A stretch of DNA of 64,000 nucleotides, taken from contig PVNU02002353.1 of the NCBI GenBank assembly GCA_003013855.2, forward strand, positions 1,736,001 to 1,800,000. The letters run 5' to 3'. The first letter of the stretch is position 1, and each line of letters begins with the position of its first letter. This stretch comes from Liriodendron chinense. Lineage: Eukaryota > Streptophyta > Magnoliopsida > Magnoliales > Magnoliaceae. The notes under the pieces are model-generated. The model was not told the origin of the DNA. It did not search any database and saw only the letters and a program-made list of their open reading frames with translations. Shown one piece after another: positions 12,593 to 23,838 of this stretch. The position numbers and the translations under genes were made by a program.

Positions 12593-13065
12593 CATTGGAT
12601 TAGGTGTTTTTTTTTTTCCGGATAAATCAAACCGTTTATTTGGTAGGACTTCTCTTGAAGGGGGGAATTCCCAAAAGAAGCTCTCGGATTGAATGTTTGC
12701 ACCCTTTGATCATACAAATGTCATTGTGACGGTTCATGTTTAAAGCAAAAGAGCCCAATTATCAAAGGGGAACATAATCCAGTTGTGGCTTTTGTCAATT
12801 GACTTCACACCGTACAACGGTCTGGGTCATTGGAAGATGTATCTTTACGATACATCGGACTTTTGTCTTTGAATCTGTTTCATCTTCTCAAGATCAAAAC
12901 CGTTTATACGGCCAGTCTCACTTTCTACGGTGGATATTCAAAAAAAAAAAAAATTAATTGGATCATTTCAATCCTTTGATAATTTGACCGTTTTGATTTG
13001 AACATGAACCGGGCTCTTTGATTAGATAGTTTTTCGTGCAATCCCATGCAATGGGAGTGGCTCGT

Positions 13066-13573
13066 GGACGCCAACGTAGCTAAGTGGTGCAAGGACTCTG
13101 TGGGGCCCACATTAATGTATGTGGTTTATCTACACTGTCCATCCGTTTTTCCATCTTATTTTAATTAATGGGGCTAAAATTGAAGCATCCAAAGCTCAAG
13201 TGTACCACATCACATGAAAAGGTTGGGATAACGACGTCCACTGTTGAAGCCTTCAGCGGGCCCACAGTGATGCTTATTTGTCTTTCAACCATTTCATAAG
13301 GATACACAAACCTGGATGAAGTGAAAACATAAATATCGGCTTGATCCAAAACTTACGTGGCCCAAAGAAGTTTTCAATGGTAGGCATTCAATCCCATTAT
13401 TTCCGGTGGTATGGTCCACTTGACCTTTGTATATACTTCGATTTTGAACTCATGCCCTAAAACGATCTGGAAAAATGGATGGACGGCGTGGATAAAATAA
13501 ATACAGATTGTGGGCCCACAAAGTCCTTACACCACGTAGCTACGTGGCGTTGGGTTCACCACAATCAGCGTCC
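13066..13573. mobile_element. Long-TIR Mutator-like MITE
   Basis: The 508-bp element begins GGACGCCAACGTAGC. Its right end, reversed, gives GGACGCTGATTG...CCAACGCCACGTAGC. Inverted AGGACTCTGTGGGGCCCAC blocks and ATGGATGGACGGCGTGGATA-like inner arms follow. The flanks GTGGCTCGT (13057-13065) and ATGGCTTGC (13574-13582) agree at 6 of 9 positions with only transitions differing, consistent with an old 9-bp duplication. Confidence 0.7.
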
Positions 13574-14393
13574 ATGGCTTGCTAGGTATAAGCTATTAAA
13601 CTCAGTCCCATCATAGGACTCGCAGCTTTTACGTTATCCCTTCCGAGGAATTCTATTTGCAGCCGCGAATCTGCCTCAAATCACACACAAGTGCCTCTCA
13701 AATGTCTTGACTAGCATATCTGTACCAGATCTGAGACGCACAACTGCTGATCGATTCGATGAATATTCTCTAACCTAAAACTCAGTTCAGCCACTCATTA
13801 TAAGGGCCACACATAAACTCAGGGTCTAGTGCTGGCTATCCTTTTAACTATCCAAAATTTTCATCATCTATCCCATTATATTTTCCAGACCGTCTATTAA
13901 GGAGAAATCTGTTTAGGGCCCTCATGATGAACGGTCTGGATCTGGTACAAATCTTTCAAATTTGCATGTTTGGGCAACTTTGTGGCCTGTGCAGATGTAC
14001 GGCTGCGAATAGCATTCCTCATCCTTTCCTCTGTGAGAAAGAAACTGCTTGGTAGTTGGAGCGAAGACTTTTTATGGTGGACTACGGAGGACTCGGTATC
14101 CTTTACTAATTACCCATGGAACACGTTGCTTTCCCGAGGTTTGCTAAAATACATTCCGATGTATTGTAATAAGATACATTGCGACCTTAGCGGTTGGATC
14201 GGGGTACTTTTCAATGATCCAAACCGTTTATACAATGGACCTCGCTATAGATGGAAAGCAGATAAACTTAAAGCATCCCAGATTGAAATTTTTAACCCTT
14301 TGATTATTTAAAGATTAATGAGCTATATTAAAAGAAAAAAATCATCTAAGGGTTACAATACACTGATCCAACAGGTTTTTTTTTTCCCATGTT

Positions 14394-14529
14394 CATTCAA
14401 GATGAGTTCTATCGTTTAAACGGTCTGGATCTTTAAAAGATTAACCCAGATCAAAAGTCTTCATTCAAGATGAGGCCCATGGTTTAAACGGTCTGGATCT
14501 TTGAAAGATTATCCAGATCAAAAGTCTGA
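14394..14529. repeat. Tandem duplication, 68-bp unit, two copies
   Basis: The block starting ATTCAAGATGAG and running through GTTTAAACGGTCTGGATCTT to CAGATCAAAAGTCT occurs twice head to tail, with a few base differences and a small length change. Confidence 0.75.
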
Positions 14530-14631
14530 AGAACCGACCCTCCAGCATTTATCCAGCAAACCTCTGCTTTCTGTACGGCGGAGGCGGAGCTGTTATGACC
14601 GGAATATGGAAGAACGGACTCGGAATGGGTA

Positions 14632-15115
14632 GGGACCCCTCCACCGTGGGTGGTGGAAAATCTGTGGGGCCCACCATGATGTCTGTGTTTTATCCACGCC
14701 GTCCATCCATTTTTTTCCAGATCATTTTAGAGCATGACCCCTAAAATGAGGTAGATACACAACTCAACTGGACCACACCACAGGAAATAATGGGGATTGA
14801 ACACCTACTATCCAAAACTGCTTGGGGCCACAGAAGATTTGGATCAAGATGATATCTATATTTCCTCTTCATATATGAAGAGGTTGGATGGCAAATAAAA
14901 ATTCCGGTTGGCACCCAAGAAGTTTTCAACTGTAGGTGTTCAATCCCCACTGTTTTCCTATGGTGTGGTCTACGTGAATGTTGGATCTGCCTCATTTTTG
15001 GGCTCTGTGCCTAAAATGATATGGAAAAATGGATGGACGGAGTGGATAAAACACATACATCATGACGGGTCCCACAGAGCTTTTCCAGCCACTGGGGTAG
15101 GTAGTTGAGGGGTCA
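14632..15115. mobile_element. Long-TIR MITE
   Basis: The left end GGGACCCCTCCACC...GGTGGAAAATCTGTGGGG matches, reversed, the right end ACCCCTCAACTACC...GGCTGGAAAAGCTCTGTGGG. Inner arms contain TTATCCACGCCGTCCATCCA and its inverse TGGATGGACGGAGTGGATAA. It is the same family as the elements at 7791, 8290 and 13066. Confidence 0.7.
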
Positions 15116-16352
15116 CTACCAAGTCAGAGTCCTGAAAGAACCATCACCTCACGTTACACGTTGCAGTGTGATCTATCATTCTGAGCAGTCAAAAAAAAAA
15201 AAAATGGTAGGTCCATGGGAAAATCCTATCCATCACTTTTCTTCAGCTTCCTGCAATGGATGTTCACCAATAGCTATTTTAATTCTCTACCGTTGCTTCG
15301 AGGGCCACTGATTAGATGGACAGGATAATCTGATCGATTTTTATTTCGAAATATTTTCCCTCCATAGCAAGGAAAATTAAATGGACGGTCCTAGATGTAT
15401 GGAGGTGGCTCTATTCCTCTACCATATTCTAGTTGTACCGGCTCTACGTGTTCCTCCCACCAACCGCTCTGTATTTCTGACTTTCTCCCCACCATTTCTT
15501 GCACCAACGCCTATCCGATTAGATTCTCTGCATCTCTTGGGACAAGTGGAAGATCCGAACCGATTATCAAGTGGGGCCACTCTAGATATGCAAAATCCAA
15601 ACGTAGCTGCAGTGAGATTATCCTAACCGTCCGTGCTGTATATAGTGCGACAATCCAGATTCAATAATGGAGGCAGCAAGGATATGCTGGACACGTGGCT
15701 GCTATCTACATGTGGGTGGGCCAATTGGTGTAATGTTTGGGAGCATCCTAACATCGTGTTGTTGGGTCTCATAGAAAACTCAAAGACGAGAAAGATCACA
15801 TGCCCTGCAACTGGTTGTACGGTGGCCCACAATGCAATTCATTGGATTGGGACTTGTGGGAAGTCTAATCATCGATCAGGATTGTCTGTCCGGCTCGACC
15901 TACTCTAGACAAGACACGGATCAGATGATCCTTACTTTCCAAACATTAGCTGTTTTTGTCGCAACCGTCTGCACTTCAAGTTATAGATCAAAAGCGCAGT
16001 TATTTGTCCTACAATAGAGCATGATGGTGGACAGGCAGAATCATTTATAAATTTGTGTATTTTTTGAGCATTAATTCAGATTAGACACTCCAAACCTTGG
16101 GACCTATTTGTTGGCGGTGTGCATGAAGAGCAGCCCGTGCAGTAATGTTTTTTTATTGGGCCACATGCCACTAAGTAACGCCTCTAAATTTAGGGATCGG
16201 ATAATTAATCCGTATTTAGACAACACCACAATTGTGTCACGAGTCACATACACTGTGTATCACTAGGGTTGAGTATGATTTAATTTGAGGGTCATTACAC
16301 ACTGTTAAAGGAACTTAGCTCCCGTTATTTAGGGATTCACTGAAGTGGGTGA
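15116..16352. other. Noncoding DNA, nothing recognised
   Basis: Overlapping short open frames occur on both strands, but none resembles a known protein and no splice-consistent exon chain was seen. Confidence 0.35.
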
Positions 16353-17154
16353 ATCCCCTGGTAGAGTTGGAAATTATTGAGTGTCGCTACTTTAACGTAC
16401 AGTATATTGGTTACGATTGATTCAGTTAGAGATTAACCACTAGCAGTTTAGTCATTTTTTATACAAGTGGTTGTATGAGAAAGACCCCTTAGCACCTGCA
16501 AAGAGTTCCTAAGGCTATAAATATTACACACTTTAAGAATAATTTTTCATTGGTAGTATCCAATTTTGTGAGATCATGATTTGTAAATTATATGAATATA
16601 AATAATTTATTCAAAAAAATTCACAAGTTATTTGAAAAAAAATTTATAATCCGAACTCAATAAGAAAATAAGTTTATATGCCGGCAAAGATCGAGAGTTG
16701 TCTCCATCTAGTGTGATTACACAAGTGTAAGGCAAGCCTTAGAGAGTTTTGGAGGTTTTACGTTAATGTGGTAAACACATAGTATATAGATATGTGTATA
16801 AAGACACTAGAATTCTAGCTAGTCCCACTTTCTTGATTTTTACTTTTTACATGTGATTTGGATCAATCTTCTAAGAGCAAGCTGTATCATATTATGACGT
16901 TGAGTGAAAAATATTGATAATGTGCTTGTGTCCCACTTATAGCCACATATGATTGTATATGGCAACCGGAGTTGGTAGCATACATGTGCCCCATGTGCAA
17001 CCACACGTGTTAGTGTATAACAACCCCGCCCTAGTGGGGCCACCGAGTGTGTGCCAATGGCTAGAATTGCCGGCCTCTATTGTTTATTGATCCACCACCT
17101 CTCCCTTTCTCTATTTAAAGATATGGAGAGGTGTGTGGGGTAATATTGTGCACC

Positions 17155-17194
<40 letters not shown>

Positions 17195-17417
17195 TGGGCA
17201 TGTGCATAGTGTGTTGTTATGTGCGCATGGTAGCATAAAGAAGAAGAAAAGGGCTAGTTCTTGTAATTGCTCGAGTTCACGTATATTAGTGGCATATACT
17301 ATCATTGCCGTCAAATCAGGTAAATGAATTAGCTCATTTCTCTTTATATGGTTTATTTGATTGACCAACTAATTTTTGTGTTTTGGCTCCTTTATTCGAT
17401 TGTATAATCGTATCCCT
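16353..17417 (+). repeat. Tandem duplication unit A (about 1.06 kb, uninterrupted)
   Basis: Unit A starts near TCCCCTGGTAGAGTT and ends near GATTGTATAATCG. Unit B follows head to tail. Shared landmarks are GCGTACAATATACTGATTACG-like, AGAAAGACCCCTTAGCACCT, AAGTGTAAGGCAAGCCTTAG, CTCTATTTAAAGATATGGAG and CATATACTATCAT. Unit A retains TGATTACACAAGTG at 16715-16728, the uninterrupted equivalent of the site into which the TR-GAG element inserted in unit B. The unit has a TATA-like TATTTAAAG and a donor-like CAGGTAAATG but no long reading frame, so it may derive from an LTR or promoter region. Confidence 0.75.
17158..17193. repeat. (GA)n microsatellite
   Basis: An uninterrupted GA run of about 36 bases inside duplication unit A; unit B has only a short interrupted remnant at about 26110. 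Confidence 0.95.
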
Positions 17418-18128
17418 GAGTAGTAGGATATTAGTGAGAGTTGCTACTTTAGCGTACAATATACTGATTACGATTGATTCGGTTAGAGATTTACTGCTAA
17501 TGGTTTAGTCAATTTTGATTTGTGTGGTTGCATGAGAAAGACCCCTTAGCACCTACAAAGAGTTCCTAAGGCCACAATCACACACTTTAAGAACCATTTT
17601 CCATTGGCATTATCCAGTTTTGTGAGATCATGATTTGCAAATTATTTCTCAAAATTATATGAATATAAATAATTTATCTTAAAAAAAATTCAAAAGTTAT
17701 TTGTAAAAAGATTTATAATCTGAACTCAAAAAGAAATAAGTTTTTATGTTGGCAAAGATCAAGAGTTGTCTCCATCTAAGTGTGATTACACTGTTAGTGC
17801 ACTTTTCCGTGGCATACTAGTGCACCTTGTTTGTCAATCACTTACAGCAGTGAGTCTAGAGTCGGTTGAGCCCAAAGAAGACGAAGAAAGAAGACTCAAG
17901 ACATCCAGCCGCATCAAGGAAGAAGATTCAGGTAAATGAGATGCCTTGGTGCCTTAACCTCGACCAAAACCTATCCCCCTTGTTTCCTTGATGACCTTGA
18001 CCATATTTAGAACCCTTTAGGCATCATTGATAGGCCCTAGGTGTCCCATTTGATCACCCAAACCTTGGCCAAAGTGAATTGGCTGAAACATGAGAAGATT
18101 CAGCATATATAGGGGGAACCAGGCTGGT

Positions 18129-18433
18129 CCGACCGGTCATGACCGGTCGGCCAGCAGCCTTGCTGCTTTATGCATGGCCAGCCGACCGGTCATGACCGGT
18201 CGGCCGTTTTCAATTCATGGTGGCCAGCAAGTATGGCCGACCGGTCATGACCGGTCGGCCTGGAGGATTTCCTTCATCCAGCAGAGGGCGCCGACCGGTC
18301 ATGACCGGTCGGCCTGGGGCATCTTGGCTGTCCAGCAAAGGGGGCCGACCGGTCATGACCGGTCGGCCAGTGTGTTTGACCTGCATTGATGAAACCTTCC
18401 AGCAGGGTTGTCCGACCGGTCATGACCGGTCGG
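18129..18433. promoter_or_regulatory. Six perfect 22-bp palindromes in U3
   Basis: The palindrome has the 18-bp core GACCGGTCATGACCGGTC with CC before and GG after. It starts at 18129, 18182, 18237, 18291, 18345 and 18412, giving spacings of 53, 55, 54, 54 and 67 bp. Several copies extend to GGCC on both sides. The last ends about 57 bp before the TATA box. Position, identity and spacing suggest an enhancer-like array for a dimeric DNA-binding protein; no factor is known to me. Each copy holds two CCGG sites, so it is also a dense CG-methylation target. Confidence 0.75.
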
Positions 18434-18490
18434 GACAGGTCGTTTATGACCGTTTTCTGCCCGTTTTAGAGCCGTTGGAGCCCTCTTTTC

Positions 18491-18498
18491 TATATATA
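18491..18498 (+). promoter_or_regulatory. LTR TATA box
   Basis: TATATATA after a CCCTCTTTTC stretch and about 57 bp after the last U3 palindrome. It is the best candidate for the core promoter of the element. Confidence 0.6.
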
Positions 18499-19739
18499 TG
18501 GTGCTCCATTCTTGGGCATTGGGAGAGAAGTTTTTGAGAGCCCATTCCACACTTATCTTGTACATCATTTGGGGCCTCAAAGAGGAGGTTTTCAAGTCAT
18601 ATCCCTTGTGTTTCAAACACAAGTATGGGCATTCAAATGCTATCAAGAGATGACTTGATTCCTCTCTCAAATCTAGAGGTGTGACTCTATTCCACATAGG
18701 TATATCCTTTGTCCAAGACCTCTAGAAGACTCTCTAGGTGAATCTCCTAGTTGGAACAACCTACACATCCCATGTATGAGATTCACCCATCCTCCTAGCA
18801 CCTTGGGCATTTCAAGGCATCGCATGCAAGGTGTTTGATCGAATGTGGCTGAGGCATTGGCGACGCAACGGCGACACGATCGAGGGAGCAAAGGGAAGCT
18901 GATTGAAGCACGGGAGAGCAGAGATCAAGCAACCCATTACGGCGCTAAACAAGGGGCTCATCCGACAAGTAAGTTGTCTCATTTGAGAGTCCAATTTGAG
19001 TTTGTTTGTCAAGCTCGTCTTAGGAACGTTAGCCGTTCCTTGGTCCGTCAGCCGGGCCTAAACTAAGTCTCCAAGGGGGAGCCTCCGACACGGGAGTAAA
19101 CGTGCGATAAGGTTGAGAGTTAGCCTATGTCTAAAACTCCGGATACGGTTGAGAGGTGAACCGATAAAACCTCCGTGTAAAGGTTGAGAGGTGAACCTCA
19201 TTTAAAACCTCCGATAGTGAATGCCGGTGTGCTCAAAGGGGTTGAGTACTTGAACCGGGAGTGGAGTAGACACGTAGTCGAACCACTATACATCCTTGTG
19301 TTTGTGATTGTTATTGAGCACATTGATATCTTTGCATTGTTAGTTCAATTGCTTAATTATGAATTATTGATATGAATGCATGCTAGGCACTTTTTAGGCA
19401 TCCTTGCACAAGATGTACCTTCACTACTTGTGTAGACTTGAGCTCATTGATCCAATCTCATAAGTCTACACAAGGTGCATAGGTTAGTAGCTTAATTAGT
19501 TGAATCATTTTCTTACCTATGCATGCTTAGACTAGGGTTGTTTATTGCTTAACTCTTGCTAGTCTTGTGATTGGACCCACCAAGGCTTGGAAGCCAAGGT
19601 GTTCTTGCTTACCTAGCTTAAACTTGTTGAATTGCATAAGTAGGCGAAAAGAATTTTAAAAAGGTCCTATTCACCCCCCCTCTAGGTCCATAGACATATC
19701 TCCGAGTATCTCTACAAGCGGTAAAACCGCACTTTCAAT

Positions 19740-19751
19740 TGGTATCAGAGC
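19740..19751 (+). promoter_or_regulatory. Primer-binding site, initiator-Met tRNA type
   Basis: TGGTATCAGAGC, the standard plant copia primer site, lies two bases after the 5' LTR. Confidence 0.9.
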
Positions 19752-19810
19752 GGGTTTCTCTTTAAGGGCTTAATTGCCTAGAGATAGATCCTAAAGAGAA
19801 ACTTGAAAAT

Positions 19811-20896
19811 ATGTCTAGAGAGGACTCTTCATCCGTCACTAAGCCTCCTTTCTTTGATGGGTCAAATTATCCATATTGGAAAGCCCGAATGCGCATCTTC
19901 TTGGAATCCATTGATTCGGATGTGAGGGACATGGTTGACTTTGGATATGAACCCCCAATGGTTACTATTTCTAAGGAAGGTGAGCCGGATGTTCTCAGGC
20001 CAAAAGACAAGGCATTGTGGACTGCTCATGAAAAAGCTCAGCGTATTAATAATGCCAAGGGCCTGAATGCCATATTTTGTTCAGTATCAAGAGAAGAATT
20101 TGGTCGGATCCAAAATTGCACTACCAGTAAACAAGCATGGGATATTCTGGAAGTTACCCATGAAGGAACAAATGTTGTTAAAAATTCTAAACTCCAGCGC
20201 CTCTCCACTCTCTTTGAAAATATTATTATGGAGGAGGATGAAACGTTTACTGAATTTTATACCAAACTGAACAAAATCACAAATGATATGTGGGGCTTAG
20301 GGGATCCGGTTCCGGAACATAGGCTTTGTAGGAAAATTCTGAGATCGCTTCCGGAACGGTTTTCTTCTAAAGTCACCACCATTGAAGAGTGTAGGGATCT
20401 TAATACCATGAAAGTTGAAGAACTCATAGGTTCCCTACAAACCTTTGAGCTAGGCTTTAAAGCCCCCTCTAGAAGGAAAAACATCGCCTTCAAGTCCTCT
20501 CACAGACACAAGAAAATCAAAAGTGAGACGGAGGATGATAGCGATGATGAGGATGATGAGGAAGATCTATTGAACAAAAAATTTAAGAGATTCCTCAAAT
20601 TTGATAGAGGGAATAGCCGTGACAAGAAGGACAAGAAGGGTGATAAACGTACAGGAAAATCATCCATACCTTCATCCGTCCGTTGTTACGGTTGCGGTCG
20701 TCGTGGCCATATTGCCCCGGAATGTCCGGAAGGGCCTAAACCAAAAGGTAAAAAGGCAATGGCTGCCACTTGGGATGATACGGAGGAGTCCGAATCTGAT
20801 GATGAGAGCCAACATAATGATCTTGCTCTCTCGGCCTCCATCACGACCCCTTTACCAGATTATCTAAGAGGGGATCCCAACCGCTATCCCTTCTAG
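19811..20896 (+). CDS. Copia-type GAG polyprotein (intact, 361 aa)
   Basis: GAG forms the virus-like particle that packages element RNA in the cytoplasm. Residues 11-32 (KPPFFDGSNYPYWKARMRIF and on) are the usual N-terminal block of copia gags. The UBN2/retrotran-gag region follows at about 60-215, with AWDILEVTHEGT, VKNSKLQRL and FTEFYTKL. After an acidic-then-lysine-rich linker (about 235-290) comes one CCHC zinc knuckle: Cys292, Cys295, His300 and Cys305 in CYGCGRRGHIAPEC. The frame is open from an ATG 60 bp after the primer site to TAG. No pol follows, so particles would need enzymes supplied in trans. The intact frame and matching LTRs argue that the element was recently mobile. Confidence 0.92.
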   Translation: MSREDSSSVTKPPFFDGSNYPYWKARMRIFLESIDSDVRDMVDFGYEPPMVTISKEGEPDVLRPKDKALWTAHEKAQRINNAKGLNAIFCSVSREEFGRIQNCTTSKQAWDILEVTHEGTNVVKNSKLQRLSTLFENIIMEEDETFTEFYTKLNKITNDMWGLGDPVPEHRLCRKILRSLPERFSSKVTTIEECRDLNTMKVEELIGSLQTFELGFKAPSRRKNIAFKSSHRHKKIKSETEDDSDDEDDEEDLLNKKFKRFLKFDRGNSRDKKDKKGDKRTGKSSIPSSVRCYGCGRRGHIAPECPEGPKPKGKKAMAATWDDTEESESDDESQHNDLALSASITTPLPDYLRGDPNRYPF

Positions 20897-21698
20897 ATGA
20901 AGGAGGAGTTCCCAACCCCTCACCTCATGCTACATTTTATGAGGGTGTTGTGGAACCTTGCTACCCTTTGGCTTTTTTATCTCATCATGGTAAGAAAGGG
21001 TAGCTAGTTATGCGTTTATTGGTAAATCTGAGGATTTCAGCCTCATTTCTGTGTATATGGGCAAATCGGAGGATTCAAGCCTCATTCGCCCAAATTTTGA
21101 TGACTCAGCTTTGCTTTTATTGATACATTTGCTTGCTAGATTGTCATCCTGCTTAGATTAGCTAATCATCTTGAGTTTTATGCTTCATGTATGCTAATTC
21201 TTGCTTAATAATTGGTCTTGATATACCAATAGGGGAGGTTGGTTGATTGGGCTATAAGCCCTTTTGTGCTTCATTGCAAATGTATATCCTTGACCAATTG
21301 CATGATTAACCTTGGCTGAATAGTTACATTTCTTGTTATCATGTTTCTTAGCTTGCTCCATGTATTTATGATTCATGCACCCTATACTCTCCTTTTAGCA
21401 TGTGCTTATAGTTATAACTGCGACACACTATCTCCTCTTACCTTAAGTTCATTGGTATATCATTAAGGGGGAGAGAATAGTTTGTCAATTGCTAACAAAA
21501 AGGGGGAGAAAGATCAAATCCCACCAAAACTAGTTTGCTATGTTTTGTGATACAGGGATTGACAGGTTGTGGGGGAGCAAACTGAAGCGGAGCAACATAG
21601 TTTAGACATGTCAAGAGTCCTGTAATTTATGCTTTATCATTGTAATATCTTGAACATGTAATTTGTTTTGGTAGGTTAAGTTTTTGTAAGTAATTGAC
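20897..21698 (+). other. Noncoding 3' part of the TR-GAG body
   Basis: About 0.8 kb with no pol similarity. Two GAGGATT(T)CAGCCTCATT-like repeats occur at about 21030 and 21070. Purine tracts TAAGGGGGAGAGAA (about 21465) and AAAAAGGGGGAGAAAG (about 21497) resemble extra polypurine tracts. Confidence 0.6.
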
Positions 21699-21710
21699 AA
21701 AGGGGGAGAT
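21699..21710 (+). promoter_or_regulatory. Polypurine tract
   Basis: AAAGGGGGAGAT immediately before the TG of the 3' LTR; it primes plus-strand DNA synthesis in LTR elements. Confidence 0.85.
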
Positions 21711-23656
21711 TGTTAGTGCACTTTTCCGTGGCATACTAGTGCACCTTGTTTGTCAATCACTTACAGCAGTGAGTCTAGAGTCGGTTGAGCCCAAAGAAGA
21801 CGAAGAAAGAAGACTCAAGACATCCAGCCGCATCAAGGAAGAAGATTCAGGTAAATGAGATGCCTTGGTGCCTTAACCTCGACCAAAACCTATCCCCCTT
21901 GTTTCCTTGATGACCTTGACCATATTTAGAACCCTTTAGGCATCATTGATAGGCCCTAGGTGTCCCATTTGATCACCCAAACCTTGGCCAAAGTGAATTG
22001 GCTGAAACATGAGAAGATTCAGCATATATAGGGGGAACCAGGCTGGTCCGACCGGTCATGACCGGTCGGCCAGCAGCCTTGCTGCTTTATGCATGGCCAG
22101 CCGACCGGTCATGACCGGTCGGCCGTTTTCAATTCATGGTGGCCAGCAAGTATGGCCGACCGGTCATGACCGGTCGGCCTGGAGGATTTCCTTCATCCAG
22201 CAGAGGGCGCCGACCGGTCATGACCGGTCGGCCTGGGGCATCTTGGCTGTCCAGCAAAGGGGGCCGACCGGTCATGACCGGTCGGCCAGTGTGTTTGACC
22301 TGCATTGATGAAACCTTCCAGCAGGGTTGTCCGACCGGTCATGACCGGTCGGGACAGGTCGTTTATGACCGTTTTCTGCCCGTTTTAGAGCCGTTGGAGC
22401 CCTCTTTTCTATATATATGGTGCTCCATTCTTGGGCATTGGGAGAGAAGTTTTTGAGAGCCCATTCCACACTTATCTTGTACATCATTTGGGGCCTCAAA
22501 GAGGAGGTTTTCAAGTCATATCCCTTGTGTTTCAAACACAAGTATGGGCATTCAAATGCTATCAAGAGATGACTTGATTCCTCTCTCAAATCTAGAGGTG
22601 TGACTCTATTCCACATAGGTATATCCTTTGTCCAAGACCTCTAGAAGACTCTCTAGGTGAATCTCCTAGTTGGAACAACCTACACATCCCATGTATGAGA
22701 TTCACCCATCCTCCTAGCACCTTGGGCATTTCAAGGCATCGCATGCAAGGTGTTTGATCGAATGTGGCTGAGGCATTGGCGACGCAACGGCGACACGATC
22801 GAGGGAGCAAAGGGAAGCTGATTGAAGCACGGGAGAGCAGAGATCAAGCAACCCATTACGGCGCTAAACAAGGGGCTCATCCGACAAGTAAGTTGTCTCA
22901 TTTGAGAGTCCAATTTGAGTTTGTTTGTCAAGCTCGTCTTAGGAACGTTAGCCGTTCCTTGGTCCGTCAGCCGGGCCTAAACTAAGTCTCCAAGGGGGAG
23001 CCTCCGACACGGGAGTAAACGTGCGATAAGGTTGAGAGTTAGCCTATGTCTAAAACTCCGGATACGGTTGAGAGGTGAACCGATAAAACCTCCGTGTAAA
23101 GGTTGAGAGGTGAACCTCATTTAAAACCTCCGATAGTGAATGCCGGTGTGCTCAAAGGGGTTGAGTACTTGAACCGGGAGTGGAGTAGACACGTAGTCGA
23201 ACCACTATACATCCTTGTGTTTGTGATTGTTATTGAGCACATTGATATCTTTGCATTGTTAGTTCAATTGCTTAATTATGAATTATTGATATGAATGCAT
23301 GCTAGGCACTTTTTAGGCATCCTTGCACAAGATGTACCTTCACTACTTGTGTAGACTTGAGCTCATTGATCCAATCTCATAAGTCTACACAAGGTGCATA
23401 GGTTAGTAGCTTAATTAGTTGAATCATTTTCTTACCTATGCATGCTTAGACTAGGGTTGTTTATTGCTTAACTCTTGCTAGTCTTGTGATTGGACCCACC
23501 AAGGCTTGGAAGCCAAGGTGTTCTTGCTTACCTAGCTTAAACTTGTTGAATTGCATAAGTAGGCGAAAAGAATTTTAAAAAGGTCCTATTCACCCCCCCT
23601 CTAGGTCCATAGACATATCTCCGAGTATCTCTACAAGCGGTAAAACCGCACTTTCA
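21711..23656 (+). repeat. 3' LTR of the TR-GAG element
   Basis: 1946 bp, the same length as the 5' LTR, with a constant offset of 3919 bases for every landmark checked. The six palindromes recur at 22048, 22101, 22156, 22210, 22264 and 22331. It is followed by TACAC. Confidence 0.92.
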
Positions 23657-23838
23657 TACACAAGTGTAAGGCAAGCCTTAGAGAGTTTTGGACGTTCTAC
23701 GTTAGTGTGGTAAACGCGTGGTATATAGATACGTGTATAAAAACATTAGAATTTTGACTGGTCCTACTTTCTTGATTTTTACTTTTTAAACATGATTTGG
23801 ATCAATTTTCTTAGAGCGAGCCGTATCAGTATTATGAG

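Larger units (their letters stand above)
17792..19737 (+). repeat. 5' LTR of the TR-GAG element
   Basis: 1946 bp with U3 dyad array (18129-18433), TATATATA box (18491-18498) and a long downstream R-U5 region. It ends CTTTCA, two bases before the primer-binding site. Confidence 0.9.
17792..23656 (+). mobile_element. TR-GAG: complete young gag-only copia LTR retrotransposon
   Basis: The 5865-bp element has LTRs of exactly 1946 bp on both sides, TGTTAG and CTTTCA termini, TSD TACAC (17787-17791 and 23657-23661), a methionine-tRNA primer-binding site and a purine tract. The internal region is only 1973 bp and encodes one intact gag; there is no protease, integrase, RT or RNase H. This is the structure described for terminal-repeat retrotransposons with a GAG domain, which depend on enzymes from a related element. 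All six reading frames compared between the two LTRs translate identically, so the insertion is recent. Confidence 0.92.

Noticed and set aside
13970..14311. 113-codon plus-strand frame
   Set aside because: No resemblance to a known family, no splice partners and ordinary base composition; probably chance.
17111..17368. Frames with Ser-Leu or Arg-Glu repeats
   Set aside because: They are produced by the (GA)n microsatellite.
18129..18433. Regular palindromic repeats with spacers of about 32 bp look like a CRISPR array
   Set aside because: They lie inside a plant LTR, are duplicated in the other LTR, and have no cas genes; this is eukaryotic DNA.
18090..18537. Open frames with repeating PTGHDRSA and RPVMTGRP peptides
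   Set aside because: The repeats are readings of the DNA palindrome in different frames. They have no start context or homology, and occur identically in both LTRs.
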